From positions 62,001-126,000 of the forward strand of contig NCGY01000002.1 of assembly GCA_002281775.1 (NCBI GenBank): DNA of 64,000 nt, read 5' to 3'. This DNA is from Hydrogenophilales bacterium 16-64-46. Lineage in GTDB: Bacteria; Pseudomonadota; Gammaproteobacteria; Burkholderiales; Thiobacillaceae. The position numbers and the translations under genes are program-made. This document shows positions 55,173-64,000 of the stretch, in pieces (the first letter of the stretch is position 1; each line of letters starts with the position of its first letter). Under the pieces are notes generated by a model that searched no databases, was not told the DNA's origin, and saw only the letters and a list, made by a program, of their open reading frames with translations.

Positions 55173-56606
55173 TCAGGTTTTTTTCGTGCCGCCGACGCGG
55201 ACGATCTTCATGGTGTTGGTGCCGCCGGACTGGCCGATGGGTTCGCCTACGGTCAGCAGGATCAGGTCGCCTTCGCGCACCGCGCCGCGTCGGCGCAATT
55301 CTTCTTCCGCCTCGGACAGCAACACGTCACGATCCTTGGTCGAGGTTTTCAGGTTGATCGGGTAAACCCCGCGGAACAGAGTGACTTTTCTACGGGTTTC
55401 GACCTGGGGTGTCAAGGCGTAGATCGGCACCCGGGTGGACAGGCGGCTCATCCACAGACAGGTATTGCCCGATTCGGTGAGCGCCGCGATGGCCTTGATA
55501 TTCAGGTGGACAGAGGTAAACACCGCCGACATGGCGATCGCCTCGTCGGCACGCAGGAAACTCTTCGACAGGCGGTCGTTCGAGAAACCGGGTTCGGCCT
55601 CCTTCTCGGCTTCAAGACAGACCCGATGCATGGCCTGTACCGCCTCGACCGGGAACTGACCGGCTGCCGTTTCGGCAGAAAGCATCACGGCGTCGGTGCC
55701 GTCCAGCACGGCGTTGGCCACGTCCGACACTTCGGCGCGCGTCGGGATCGGGCTGGTGATCATCGACTCCATCATCTGGGTGGCGGTAATCACGGTCTTG
55801 TTGCGCTCCAGAGCCAGACGGATCATGCGCTTCTGTAGGGCCGGAACCGCCGCGTCGCCGACCTCCACCCCCAGATCGCCACGCGCGACCATGATGGCAT
55901 CTGAAGCTTCGAGGATTTCCTCCAGATTCTCGATCGCCTCACAACGCTCGATCTTGGCCACGAGTTGGCTCTTGCCCCCCGCAGCCCTCAAAAGCTCACG
56001 CGCCTGGCGCATGTCCGCGCCGGAACGCGGGAATGACACTGCCAGATAGTCCGCCTTCAATGCAGCAGCGGTCTTGATGTCCTCGATGTCCTTCTCGGTC
56101 AGGGCCGACGCCGACAGCCCGCCGCCCTTGCGGTTGATGCCCTTGTTGTTGGACAGGGTGCCGCCCTGTACCACGGTGCATTGGATTTCCGTTCCCTTGA
56201 CTTCCTCGACCCAGAACTCGATCCGGCCATCGTCGAGCAGCAACGTGACACCGCGTGCCACATCGTTCGGCAGTTCCTTGTAGTCCAGCCCAACACGGGT
56301 CTGATCGCCCAGGGTGCAGGCGGCATCGAGTATGAAACGGTCCCCCTTGGCGAGCTGGATCTTGCCATCCTTGAACTTGCCGATGCGGATCTTGGGGCCT
56401 TGCAGATCGACCAGCACGCCGATGGCGCGACCGCGTGCCCGGGCGAGTGACCGCACGAGCTCCGCGCGGTCGATGTGGTCCTGGGCGGTGCCGTGGGAGA
56501 AATTGAGGCGCACGACATCCATCCCGGCTTCCATCAGCCGGTCGAGTGTCTTGGCATCCGAACTGGCGGGGCCGAGCGTGGCAACGATTTTGGTTCTACG
56601 AATCAT
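55173..56606 (-). CDS. pyk: pyruvate kinase
   Basis: A 477-residue enzyme. RRTKIVATLGPAS is the start of the catalytic barrel, MVARGDLGVEV the Mg/PEP site, and TATQMMESMI the signature with TRAEVSDVANAV. The ATG at 56606 was chosen because conserved sequence begins there; the open frame upstream is the repeat element. It draws 3-phosphoglycerate carbon from the cycle into pyruvate. Confidence 0.95.
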   Translation of the reverse strand: MIRRTKIVATLGPASSDAKTLDRLMEAGMDVVRLNFSHGTAQDHIDRAELVRSLARARGRAIGVLVDLQGPKIRIGKFKDGKIQLAKGDRFILDAACTLGDQTRVGLDYKELPNDVARGVTLLLDDGRIEFWVEEVKGTEIQCTVVQGGTLSNNKGINRKGGGLSASALTEKDIEDIKTAAALKADYLAVSFPRSGADMRQARELLRAAGGKSQLVAKIERCEAIENLEEILEASDAIMVARGDLGVEVGDAAVPALQKRMIRLALERNKTVITATQMMESMITSPIPTRAEVSDVANAVLDGTDAVMLSAETAAGQFPVEAVQAMHRVCLEAEKEAEPGFSNDRLSKSFLRADEAIAMSAVFTSVHLNIKAIAALTESGNTCLWMSRLSTRVPIYALTPQVETRRKVTLFRGVYPINLKTSTKDRDVLLSEAEEELRRRGAVREGDLILLTVGEPIGQSGGTNTMKIVRVGGTKKT

Positions 56607-56610
56607 GTTT

Positions 56611-56690
56611 GGTGAGCGGTGAGCAGTAAGCTGTGAGCGGTATAAAAACAAAAAGCGGCAAGCGGAAAACCGCTCACGGCTTACCGTTCC
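56611..56690. repeat. heptad-repeat hairpin element 6 (pgk-pyk spacer)
   Basis: Plus-strand 7-mers GGTGAGC, GGTGAGC, AGTAAGC, TGTGAGC (56611-56638), later GCGGCAA and GCGGAAA. The far arm on the opposite strand reads GGTAAGC, CGTGAGC. Same subtype as element 2 near accC-prmA, 24 kb away. Confidence 0.7.
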
Positions 56691-56693
56691 CCC

Positions 56694-57878
56694 TTACTCC
56701 TGTGCGCGCTCCTCCAGAATCGCAACGGCCGGCAGCACCTTGCCTTCAAGGTATTCGAGGAAGGCACCACCAGCAGTCGAGATATAGCTGACTTTATCGT
56801 AGATATCGTACTTCTGGATGGCCGCGATGGTGTCGCCGCCACCGGCCAGCGAAAAGCCCGGCGCGTTGGCGATGGCCATCGACACGGTCTTGGTACCTTC
56901 GCCGAACTGGTCGAATTCGAACACGCCGACCGGGCCGTTCCAGACGATGGTGCCCGCCTGGGCGATGATGTCGGCGAGCACCTTGGCCGAATCGGGGCCG
57001 ATGTCGAAGATCATGTCGTCGTCCTGCACGTCATCCGCATTTTTCAGCACGGCGGGTTCGTTGGCGTCGAACTGCTTGCCGCACACCACGTCTGTGGCGA
57101 TGGGAATCGACGCGCCGCGCGCGGCCATTTTCTCGATCAGCATCTTCGCGGTCGGGATGAGGTCATGTTCGCACAGCGATTTGCCAACGTTCTTGCCCAT
57201 GGCAGCAAGGAAGGTGTTGGCGATGCCGCCGCCGACGACCAGCTGGTCAACTTTTTCCGACAGTGCTTCGAGCACGGTCAGCTTGGTCGAGACTTTCGAG
57301 CCGCCGACGATGGCGACCATCGGGCGCGCGGGTTCGGCCAGCGCCTTGGCGAGCGCGTCGAGTTCTTCGGTGAGCAGGATACCGGCGGCGGCGACCGGCG
57401 CGAACTTGGCGACGCCATGGGTCGAGGCTTCGGCGCGGTGTGCGGTGCCGAAAGCGTCCATCACGAACACGTCGCACAGGGCGGCGTATTTCTTCGCGGT
57501 GTCGTCGACGTTCTTCTTCTCACCCTTGTTGACGCGGCAGTTTTCCAGCACCACCAGTTCGCCATCGGCCACATCAAAGCCGCCATCGGTCCATTCGCGA
57601 ATCAGACGGATGTTCTTGCCGAGCTTCTGCGCAATCACGTCGACGACGGGCTTAAGCGAATCTTCTTCCTTGAACTCGCCTTCGGTGGGGCGACCGAGGT
57701 GGGAGGTGACCATGACCTTGGCACCGGCCTTGATGCAATGTTCGATGGTGCGCATCGATGCGGTGATGCGGGCGTCGGACGTGACCTTGCCGTCTTTGAC
57801 GGGAACGTTCATGTCGGCGCGAATGAAAACGCGCTTGCCGGCGAGATCGAGATCGGTGACGCGGATGAATTTGGACAT
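56694..57878 (-). CDS. pgk: phosphoglycerate kinase
   Basis: A 394-residue monomeric kinase. [15 protein letters not shown] is the 3-PG site at the N-terminus, SHLGRPTEG and [10 protein letters not shown] are conserved, and GGGDTIAAI ends the ATP domain. AGGAG lies 9 nt before the ATG. It phosphorylates 3-phosphoglycerate in the Calvin cycle. The leader contains a strong hairpin. Confidence 0.96.
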   Translation of the reverse strand: MSKFIRVTDLDLAGKRVFIRADMNVPVKDGKVTSDARITASMRTIEHCIKAGAKVMVTSHLGRPTEGEFKEEDSLKPVVDVIAQKLGKNIRLIREWTDGGFDVADGELVVLENCRVNKGEKKNVDDTAKKYAALCDVFVMDAFGTAHRAEASTHGVAKFAPVAAAGILLTEELDALAKALAEPARPMVAIVGGSKVSTKLTVLEALSEKVDQLVVGGGIANTFLAAMGKNVGKSLCEHDLIPTAKMLIEKMAARGASIPIATDVVCGKQFDANEPAVLKNADDVQDDDMIFDIGPDSAKVLADIIAQAGTIVWNGPVGVFEFDQFGEGTKTVSMAIANAPGFSLAGGGDTIAAIQKYDIYDKVSYISTAGGAFLEYLEGKVLPAVAILEERAQE

Positions 57879-57910
57879 GCTGACTTTCTCCTGAAGTAAG
57901 TTCTAAGGGT

Positions 57911-57937
57911 TGGCGCGATTGGTTGAGGATCGCGCCA
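57911..57937 (-). promoter_or_regulatory. hairpin in the pgk leader
   Basis: TGGCGCGAT (57911-57919) pairs perfectly with ATCGCGCCA (57929-57937) around a 9-nt loop, 33 nt upstream of the pgk ATG. No T run follows on either strand. It may protect or process the gap-pgk mRNA; no known element is recognised. Confidence 0.45.
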
Positions 57938-57952
57938 GACCTTAAGGCTCAG

Positions 57953-58068
57953 CCAGGGGTTAGGGACCAGGATCCAGGGGCTAGGGGTGGTGCGGCCCAT
58001 GGGCCGCACCTTTTCAAATACGCGGGCGCAGCCCGCACAAGACTCCCTAATCCCTGTCTCCTAGATCC
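57953..58068. repeat. heptad-repeat hairpin element 7 (gap-pgk spacer)
   Basis: Plus-strand 7-mers CCAGGGG, TTAGGGA, CCAGGAT, CCAGGGG, CTAGGGG. The far arm on the opposite strand reads TAAGGAT, CTAGGAG, ACAGGGA, TTAGGGA. The core holds a perfect 22-bp palindrome (57989-58010) followed by TTTT on the plus strand, and a second hairpin GCGGGC-GCA-GCCCGC (58022-58036). Confidence 0.75.
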
Positions 58069-59082
<1,014 letters not shown>

Positions 59083-59113
59083 CTAAGTGTGTGAAGGTTG
59101 TGGAATTCTTTTC

Positions 59114-59204
59114 GGGGCTGGGGGCCAGGATTTAGGGTTTGAGGGACGTCGCGCTGCGCGCGCTTTTTCCCCTGACCCCTAGCCCTTAACGCCTAGTTCC
59201 TGCT
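59114..59204. repeat. heptad-repeat hairpin element 8 (tkt-gap spacer)
   Basis: Plus-strand 7-mers GGGGCTG, GGGGCCA, GGATTTA, GGGTTTG. The far arm on the opposite strand reads CAGGAAC, TAGGCGT, TAAGGGC, TAGGGGT, CAGGGG. A GC-rich core with TTTTT lies between. YAGGRRC subtype. Confidence 0.75.
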
Positions 59205-59206
59205 TT

Positions 59207-61192
59207 TCAAAGTACGCCCTTGACCGCCGCGACCAGTGCTTCGGCGGTGATACCAAAATGCTTGTACAGCGCCGGCGCGGGGGCCGATTCGCCGAAGGTG
59301 TCGATGCCGACGACCGCACCTTCGAGGCCGACATATTTGCGCCAGAAGTCGGTGACACCGGCTTCGATGGCGACGCGCGGCAGGCCCTTCGGCAGCACGG
59401 CGGCTTTGTACGTCGCATCCTGACGGTCGAAGACGTTGGTCGACGGCATCGAGACGACGCGCACCGGCGTGCCTTCGGCAGCGAGTGCATCTGCGGCCTT
59501 CATGGCGATTTCGACTTCGGAGCCGGTGGCGATGATGACAGCCTTGGCATCTGCGGCGTCTTTCAGGACGTAGCCACCGCGGGCGACATTGGCGATGGTC
59601 GCTTCGTCGCGCGCCATGAACTGCAGGTTCTGGCGCGAGAGGATGTGGCAGGTCGGACCGGTGGTACGCTCGACCGAGGCCGCCCAGCCGACCAGCGTTT
59701 CGACGGTATCGCACGGACGCCACACGTCCATGTTCGGGATCATGCGCAGGGTGGACGTCTGCTCGACCGGCTGGTGGGTCGGGCCGTCTTCGCCGAGGCC
59801 GATGGAGTCGTGGGTGAAGACGTGGATCACGCGTTGCTTCATCAACGCGGCCATGCGCAGCGCGTTACGCGAGTATTCCGAAAACATCAGGAAAGTGCCG
59901 CCGAAGGGCAGCAAGCCGCCGTGCAATGCCATGCCGTTCATGATCGCGGCCATGCCGAATTCACGCACACCGTAGCTGATGTAGTTGCCGGGCTTGCCGT
60001 GGCGCACCGGATGGCAGCCTTCCCAGTTGGTCAGGTTGGAGCCGGTGAGGTCGGCCGAACCCCCAAGGAACTCGGGCAGCGCGGACGCCAGTGCGTTGAT
60101 CGCGATTTGCGACGCCTTGCGGGTGGCGACGGTTTCGGCCTTGGTGTTGATCGCGGCGAGTTTTTCGGCAACGTGGGCCTTGAAGTTGACCGGGAGCTCG
60201 CCTTTCATGCGGCGTTCGAACTCGGCGGCTTCTTTCGGGTAAGCAGCCTTGTATTCGGCGAATTTGTTGTTCCACAGGCTTTCCAGCCCCTGGCCCTTGG
60301 TCTTCGCGTCCCAGCCGGCGTAGATGTCGGCGGGCACTTCGAAGGCCGGCGAATTCCAGCCGATGTGCTTGCGGGTGGCCTCGATTTCGGCCGCGCCCAG
60401 CGCCGCGCCGTGCACGTCGTGCGTGCCTTCCTTGTTGGGCGAACCCTTGCCGATGATGGTCTTGCAGCAGATGAGGGTGGGCTTGTCGCTGCTGGCCTTG
60501 GCCTTCTGGATCGCGGCCTCGATGGCGACGACGTCATGGCCGTCCACGCCGGCAATCACGTTCCAGCCGTAAGCTTCGAAACGCTTGGCGGTGTCGTCGG
60601 TGTACCAGTGTTCGATGTGGCCATCGATGGAGATGCCGTTGTCATCCCAGAAGGCGATCAGCTTGTTCAGCTTCCACGTGCCGGCGAGCGCGCAGGCTTC
60701 GTGCGAGATGCCTTCCATCATGCAGCCGTCGCCCATGAACACGTAGGTGTGGTGGTTGACGATTTCGTGATCGGGCTTGTTGAATTCGGCAGCCAGCACC
60801 TTTTCCGCCATGGCCATGCCGACGGCGTTGGTGATGCCCTGGCCTAGCGGACCGGTGGTGGTTTCCACGCCCGGCGCGTAGCCGTATTCGGGGTGACCGG
60901 GGGTCTTCGAGTGCAACTGGCGGAACTGCTTGAGGTCTTCCATCGACAGGTCGTAGCCGGTCAGATGCAAGAGCGCGTAGATCAGCATCGAGCCGTGGCC
61001 ATTCGACAGCACGAAACGGTCGCGATCGATCCACTTGGGATTGGTCGGATTGTGGCGCAGGTGGTGGTTCCAAAGCGTTTCGGCGATTTCCGCCATGCCC
61101 ATGGGCGCGCCGGGGTGGCCGGATTTGGCTTTTTCGACGGCATCCATCGCGAGTGCGCGAATGGCATTGGCCAGGTCGTTACGGGTTGGCAT
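59207..61192 (-). CDS. tkt: transketolase
   Basis: A 661-residue thiamine diphosphate enzyme. [13 protein letters not shown] is the ThDP/Mg site, [18 protein letters not shown] the substrate-side signature, and [19 protein letters not shown] is near the N-terminus. It moves two-carbon units in the Calvin and pentose phosphate pathways. AAGGGA lies before the ATG. First gene of the minus-strand carbon cluster; the promoter should lie in 61193-61426. Confidence 0.96.
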   Translation of the reverse strand: MPTRNDLANAIRALAMDAVEKAKSGHPGAPMGMAEIAETLWNHHLRHNPTNPKWIDRDRFVLSNGHGSMLIYALLHLTGYDLSMEDLKQFRQLHSKTPGHPEYGYAPGVETTTGPLGQGITNAVGMAMAEKVLAAEFNKPDHEIVNHHTYVFMGDGCMMEGISHEACALAGTWKLNKLIAFWDDNGISIDGHIEHWYTDDTAKRFEAYGWNVIAGVDGHDVVAIEAAIQKAKASSDKPTLICCKTIIGKGSPNKEGTHDVHGAALGAAEIEATRKHIGWNSPAFEVPADIYAGWDAKTKGQGLESLWNNKFAEYKAAYPKEAAEFERRMKGELPVNFKAHVAEKLAAINTKAETVATRKASQIAINALASALPEFLGGSADLTGSNLTNWEGCHPVRHGKPGNYISYGVREFGMAAIMNGMALHGGLLPFGGTFLMFSEYSRNALRMAALMKQRVIHVFTHDSIGLGEDGPTHQPVEQTSTLRMIPNMDVWRPCDTVETLVGWAASVERTTGPTCHILSRQNLQFMARDEATIANVARGGYVLKDAADAKAVIIATGSEVEIAMKAADALAAEGTPVRVVSMPSTNVFDRQDATYKAAVLPKGLPRVAIEAGVTDFWRKYVGLEGAVVGIDTFGESAPAPALYKHFGITAEALVAAVKGVL

Positions 61193-61426
61193 TGCGTTCC
61201 CTTCTTGAAGTAATGAAAACCGGTGGCGGCTTCTGCCCGCGCAGCCGCGCGGCCCATCTTGGGCAGAATATGCAAAAACCTTGATTATCCGTCAGCAGGC
61301 CGGGCTTTCGCAAGCCAAGGCATCCACCCATGAAATACGTGGTGCGACAAAGGTTTAGGTCATGCTGCTCAAGCCCGGACTCAGATCACGCGGCTAAAAA
61401 TGTTTTTATCCGCCCTCTGCGGCGAT

Positions 61427-62233
61427 TTATGCACCCGCTGCCTTGAGCCAGTCCCGCCACAGATCGAAAAGCGCCGGGCTCGCCGACGCCACCACCGAGC
61501 GCTCCCAGATGTTGGCGATGTCGAAACTCCCTGACAGGCTGGCCAGCCGCCCGCCGGCTTCTTCCAGGATCAGCGCGCCTGCGGCGTAGTCCCAGAGTTT
61601 CTGGCCGCCGTGGACATAGATGTCGAACCGGCCTGCGGCGGTGTAGCACCAGTCGAGCGTGGACGCGCCGAAATTGCGCTGCGAGGCATACGGCGGCCAG
61701 GACGCGAGCCGCCCTGCCAGTTCACGGTCGATGCGTTTCAATTCGACTCCGGCCAGTGCGCGGCGCAGTTCGCTCACCGGCGCGCGCAGGGGCAAGGGCG
61801 TGCCGTTGAGATGCGCGCCACGGCCGCGCTCGGCGCTAAACATCTCGTCGGCGATCGGATCGTAGATCACGCCCAGCTGGCGCTCGCCCTTGTACAGGTA
61901 CGCCACGGAAACAGCGAAATACGGCACGCCGGCGACAAAATTCGAGGTGCCGTCGATAGGATCGACGCACCACAAGCCGTCCCGCCCGGCGGCCCAGGCA
62001 TCGCGCTGTTGCTGCTCGGTCATTTCCTCGCCGAGCACGGGCGCGTCATGGATCGCGGGCAACGCCGCTTCCAGCGCGGCCTGGGTCGCAGCGTCGGCTT
62101 CGGTGAACAGGCTGCCGTCGGCCTTGTGGCTGTGCGCCACCTTGAGGAAACGCGGCGTCACCTCGCGTAGCGCCACTTCGCGCACCACGGCTTCCACGGC
62201 CTTCAGCATCGAAGCCTCGCCCTGGATGCTCAT
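61427..62233 (-). CDS. inositol-monophosphatase-family phosphatase
   Basis: A 268-residue Mg-dependent phosphatase. GEEMTEQQQ and CVDPIDGTSNFVAGVP hold the metal-binding Glu and Asp residues, and WDYAAGALILEEAGG is the C-terminal signature. Possible substrates are inositol phosphates, PAP/PAPS or histidinol phosphate. The ATG at 62233 overlaps the redoxin stop (ATGA) and has GGAAGGG upstream. Confidence 0.88.
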   Translation of the reverse strand: MSIQGEASMLKAVEAVVREVALREVTPRFLKVAHSHKADGSLFTEADAATQAALEAALPAIHDAPVLGEEMTEQQQRDAWAAGRDGLWCVDPIDGTSNFVAGVPYFAVSVAYLYKGERQLGVIYDPIADEMFSAERGRGAHLNGTPLPLRAPVSELRRALAGVELKRIDRELAGRLASWPPYASQRNFGASTLDWCYTAAGRFDIYVHGGQKLWDYAAGALILEEAGGRLASLSGSFDIANIWERSVVASASPALFDLWRDWLKAAGA

Positions 62234-62790
62234 TCGCCCTTCCACTTGATCGAACAACCCATGCTGGGAATCTGCCCGGCCGGGCCGCGCTGGGTGGCGG
62301 CAATTTCCGTCATCGCCTCGAACAGGTCGCGGCGCACGCCTTCCGGGGCTGTCTCCTTGCGCGATTCGTCGAAGCGCCCCCGATACTGCAATTCACCCCG
62401 GCGATTGAGCCCGAAGAAATCCGGCGTACACACGGCACCGTAGGCTTTCGCCACCTGCTGGGTTTCATCGCTGACGTATGGGAAGGAGAAACCGAATTCC
62501 GCCGCCACCGCCCGCATGTTGTCGAAGCTGTCTTCGGCGTAGTCGGTGGGGTCGTTCGACATAATGGCGATGGCGTGGATGCCGTGATCACGCCGTAACT
62601 CGGCCAGATCACGCACCAGCCGGGGCCGGATCGCCTTGACGTAGGGGCAGTGATTGCAGATGAACATGACCAGCAGCCCGTTCGGGCCCATGGCGTCCTG
62701 CAATGTCCAGATGCGGCCATCCACGCCGGGCAGGCTGAAACCCGGGGCCTGCCAGCCAAAATCACAGACAGGGGTGGTGAGGGAAACCAT
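62230..62790 (-). CDS. thioredoxin-fold redoxin
   Basis: A 186-residue cytoplasmic AhpC/TSA-like protein. MFICNHCPYVKAIRPRL contains a CxxC pair, and VCTPDFFGLN a third Cys at the cis-Pro region; both are typical of the thioredoxin-family proteins of this length. Substrate unknown. Its stop overlaps the start of the phosphatase gene. Confidence 0.85.
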   Translation of the reverse strand: MVSLTTPVCDFGWQAPGFSLPGVDGRIWTLQDAMGPNGLLVMFICNHCPYVKAIRPRLVRDLAELRRDHGIHAIAIMSNDPTDYAEDSFDNMRAVAAEFGFSFPYVSDETQQVAKAYGAVCTPDFFGLNRRGELQYRGRFDESRKETAPEGVRRDLFEAMTEIAATQRGPAGQIPSMGCSIKWKGE

Positions 62791-62832
62791 GGCGACTCCA
62801 CTGAATCTCGGATTGACCCCGGCATAATACCA

Positions 62833-63564
62833 ATGATGTCACCGCCGCGTTTTTACCTCGACCAGCCGCTCGCTTCCGGCGCGCGCTTCACCCTGCCGCC
62901 CGGGCCTGCGCGTCATGCCGCACGGGCATTGCGTCTGTCCGAAGGCAGTCTCATCACCTTGTTCAACGGCTCGGGGGGTGAGTACGAGGCGCGCATCGAG
63001 CGCATCCACAGGGACGATGTCGCCGTCAGCATTGCCGGGCATCGGGCCGTCGAACGCGAATCCCGGCTGCGCGTGATGCTGGCGCAGGGCATCTCCAGCG
63101 GCGAGCGCATGGATTACACCCTGCAGAAAGCGGTGGAACTGGGCATCACGGCGATCCAGCCGCTGGCGACGCGGCGCAGCGTGGTCAAGCTCGCGGGCGA
63201 GCGCAGCGAGCGGCGCGTGGCGCACTGGCAGGGCGTGGTCGCCAGCGCCTGCGAGCAATGCGGCCGCAACACCCTGCCGCCGGTGGCGCAGCCGCTGGCG
63301 CTGGCGAACTGGCTCGGTACGCGCGCACCGGGGCGTCTGCTGTTTCTGTCACCGCTCGCCGAGATGCGCTTCGCCGACCTGCCCCCTCCCGAGGGCCTCG
63401 ACACCCTGGTCGCCGGCCCGGAAGGCGGATTCGAAGCCGACGAACTCGCCGCGCTCGACGCCGCCCGGGCCATTCCGGTGCGGCTCGGGCCGCGTGTATT
63501 GCGAACGGAAACCGCCGCGCTGGCGGCGCTGGCGACCATGCAGGCGCTGTGGGGCGATTTCTGA
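62833..63564 (+). CDS. rsmE: 16S rRNA (uracil1498-N3)-methyltransferase
   Basis: A 243-residue SPOUT methyltransferase. A PUA-like N-terminus contains HAARALRLSEGSLITLFNG, and VAGPEGGFEADEL near the C-terminus is the SAM-knot signature, with LGPRVLRTETA following. Start ATG is 62833 or 62836. It diverges from the redoxin gene. Confidence 0.93.
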   Translation: MMSPPRFYLDQPLASGARFTLPPGPARHAARALRLSEGSLITLFNGSGGEYEARIERIHRDDVAVSIAGHRAVERESRLRVMLAQGISSGERMDYTLQKAVELGITAIQPLATRRSVVKLAGERSERRVAHWQGVVASACEQCGRNTLPPVAQPLALANWLGTRAPGRLLFLSPLAEMRFADLPPPEGLDTLVAGPEGGFEADELAALDAARAIPVRLGPRVLRTETAALAALATMQALWGDF

Positions 63565-63576
63565 TCTGGCCCGCAC

Positions 63577-64000
63577 TCAGGGCCGCAGGTAGGTATAGCC
63601 CTGTTGCTGCTTCTGCATGATCTCGACCACCCCGGCATTGACGTAACCGATCGTGCCGTTCATGTCGCCCTTGCTGAGTTTCTGCGCGCGCATGGTGTTC
63701 TCGCACGCCACGACCTGCACGCCGGAATCAACCGCCTCCTGGATACGGTTGGCCACTTCGGATTCGGCCTTCAACATACCAATGCCCGGACCGTAGGCGA
63801 CGATTTCCAGATCGACCTTGTCCTTGCCCAGGTCCTTCTGAATGTTTTTGGCGTTGTTCAGCGCGAGATTCCATTTGGCCGGGTCGTTATCGCTGACCTG
63901 AATCACCATTTTGGCCTTGCCATCAACCGCAGCCGCCGTTGCCGGCTGGGCCAACGCGCCCACCAGTGCCAGCCCGCCCAGTAGCGCGCCCATCGTCGTG
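63577..64000 (-). CDS. DsrE/F-like exported protein, probably cut at the 5' end
   Basis: At least 138 residues ending EIMQKQQQGYTYLRP. The fold resembles DsrE-like sulfur-relay proteins (MVIQVSDNDPAKWNLALNNA, VDLEIVAYGPGIGMLK, ACENTMRAQKL), with one Cys in the position often used for persulfide. A hydrophobic Ala-rich segment at the N-terminus indicates export. The ATG at 63993 has no positive residues before the hydrophobic core and the frame stays open to the window end, so the true start may lie outside. Confidence 0.78.
   Translation of the reverse strand, partial: TTMGALLGGLALVGALAQPATAAAVDGKAKMVIQVSDNDPAKWNLALNNAKNIQKDLGKDKVDLEIVAYGPGIGMLKAESEVANRIQEAVDSGVQVVACENTMRAQKLSKGDMNGTIGYVNAGVVEIMQKQQQGYTYLRP

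Noticed and set aside
61193-61426. 234-bp gap between tkt and the phosphatase gene searched for tRNA or small genes
   Set aside because: No cloverleaf, no coding signal; probably only the tkt promoter region, although I could not pick a convincing -35/-10 pair.

Overview
The window looks like chromosome of a chemolithoautotrophic, sulfur-oxidising betaproteobacterium of Thiobacillus type. I infer this from high GC, a flavocytochrome c sulfide dehydrogenase with SoxY and SoxZ, System II cytochrome c maturation (ResB/CcsA), several periplasmic c-type cytochromes, a tkt-gap-pgk-pyk-fba cluster typical of Calvin-cycle bacteria, and a PEP-CTERM/exosortase system. I see no tRNA, rRNA, insertion sequence, prophage or CRISPR array.

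Layout. 1-5.8 kb: end of a PEP-CTERM locus (PrsT TPR protein cut by the window edge, a PEP-CTERM cargo protein behind a sigma-54 promoter, a hexapeptide acyltransferase and a glycosyltransferase). 5.9-11.8 kb: an ABC export locus (two FtsX-type permeases, a LolA-like protein, an FHA-ABC ATPase, an outer-membrane barrel protein). 11.9-14.7 kb: a compact three-gene minus-strand operon (N-acyl amino acid synthase-like, ThiF/E1-like, nitroreductase-like) resembling oxazolone synthetase loci. 14.8-20.6 kb: hemB, a candidate small RNA with anti-Shine-Dalgarno loops, engB, cytochrome c4, resB, ccsA.

20.6-29.4 kb: a sulfur-oxidation island. A PAS-sigma-54 activator lies just upstream of paired inverted repeats and a near-consensus -24/-12 promoter. 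The genes that follow encode a monohaem cytochrome, FccB, a Met-rich protein, SoxY, SoxZ, a dihaem cytochrome, a rhodanese, a DUF302 protein, two more Met-rich exported proteins and a TlpA-like thioredoxin. This is the most unusual gene set in the window.

29.5-40.1 kb: aroQ-accB-accC-prmA-DUF3426, then a tandem glycine riboswitch and gcvT-gcvH-gcvPA-(DUF3144)-tpx-gcvPB-dgkA. 40.2-53.6 kb: FimV-like protein, lipid and envelope genes (GT4, PAP2, Zn-phospholipase-like, PfkB kinase, sulfotransferase, O-antigen ligase, OlsB/PlsC acyltransferases), Dps, apaH and rep. 53.7-61.2 kb: a cytochrome and the minus-strand carbon cluster. 61.4-64 kb: inositol-phosphatase-like, redoxin, rsmE and a DsrE-like protein cut by the window end.

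Eight intergenic spacers between 30.4 and 59.2 kb, all between housekeeping genes, are built from degenerate 7-bp repeats whose two arms are complementary. They look like members of one family of heptad-repeat hairpin elements.
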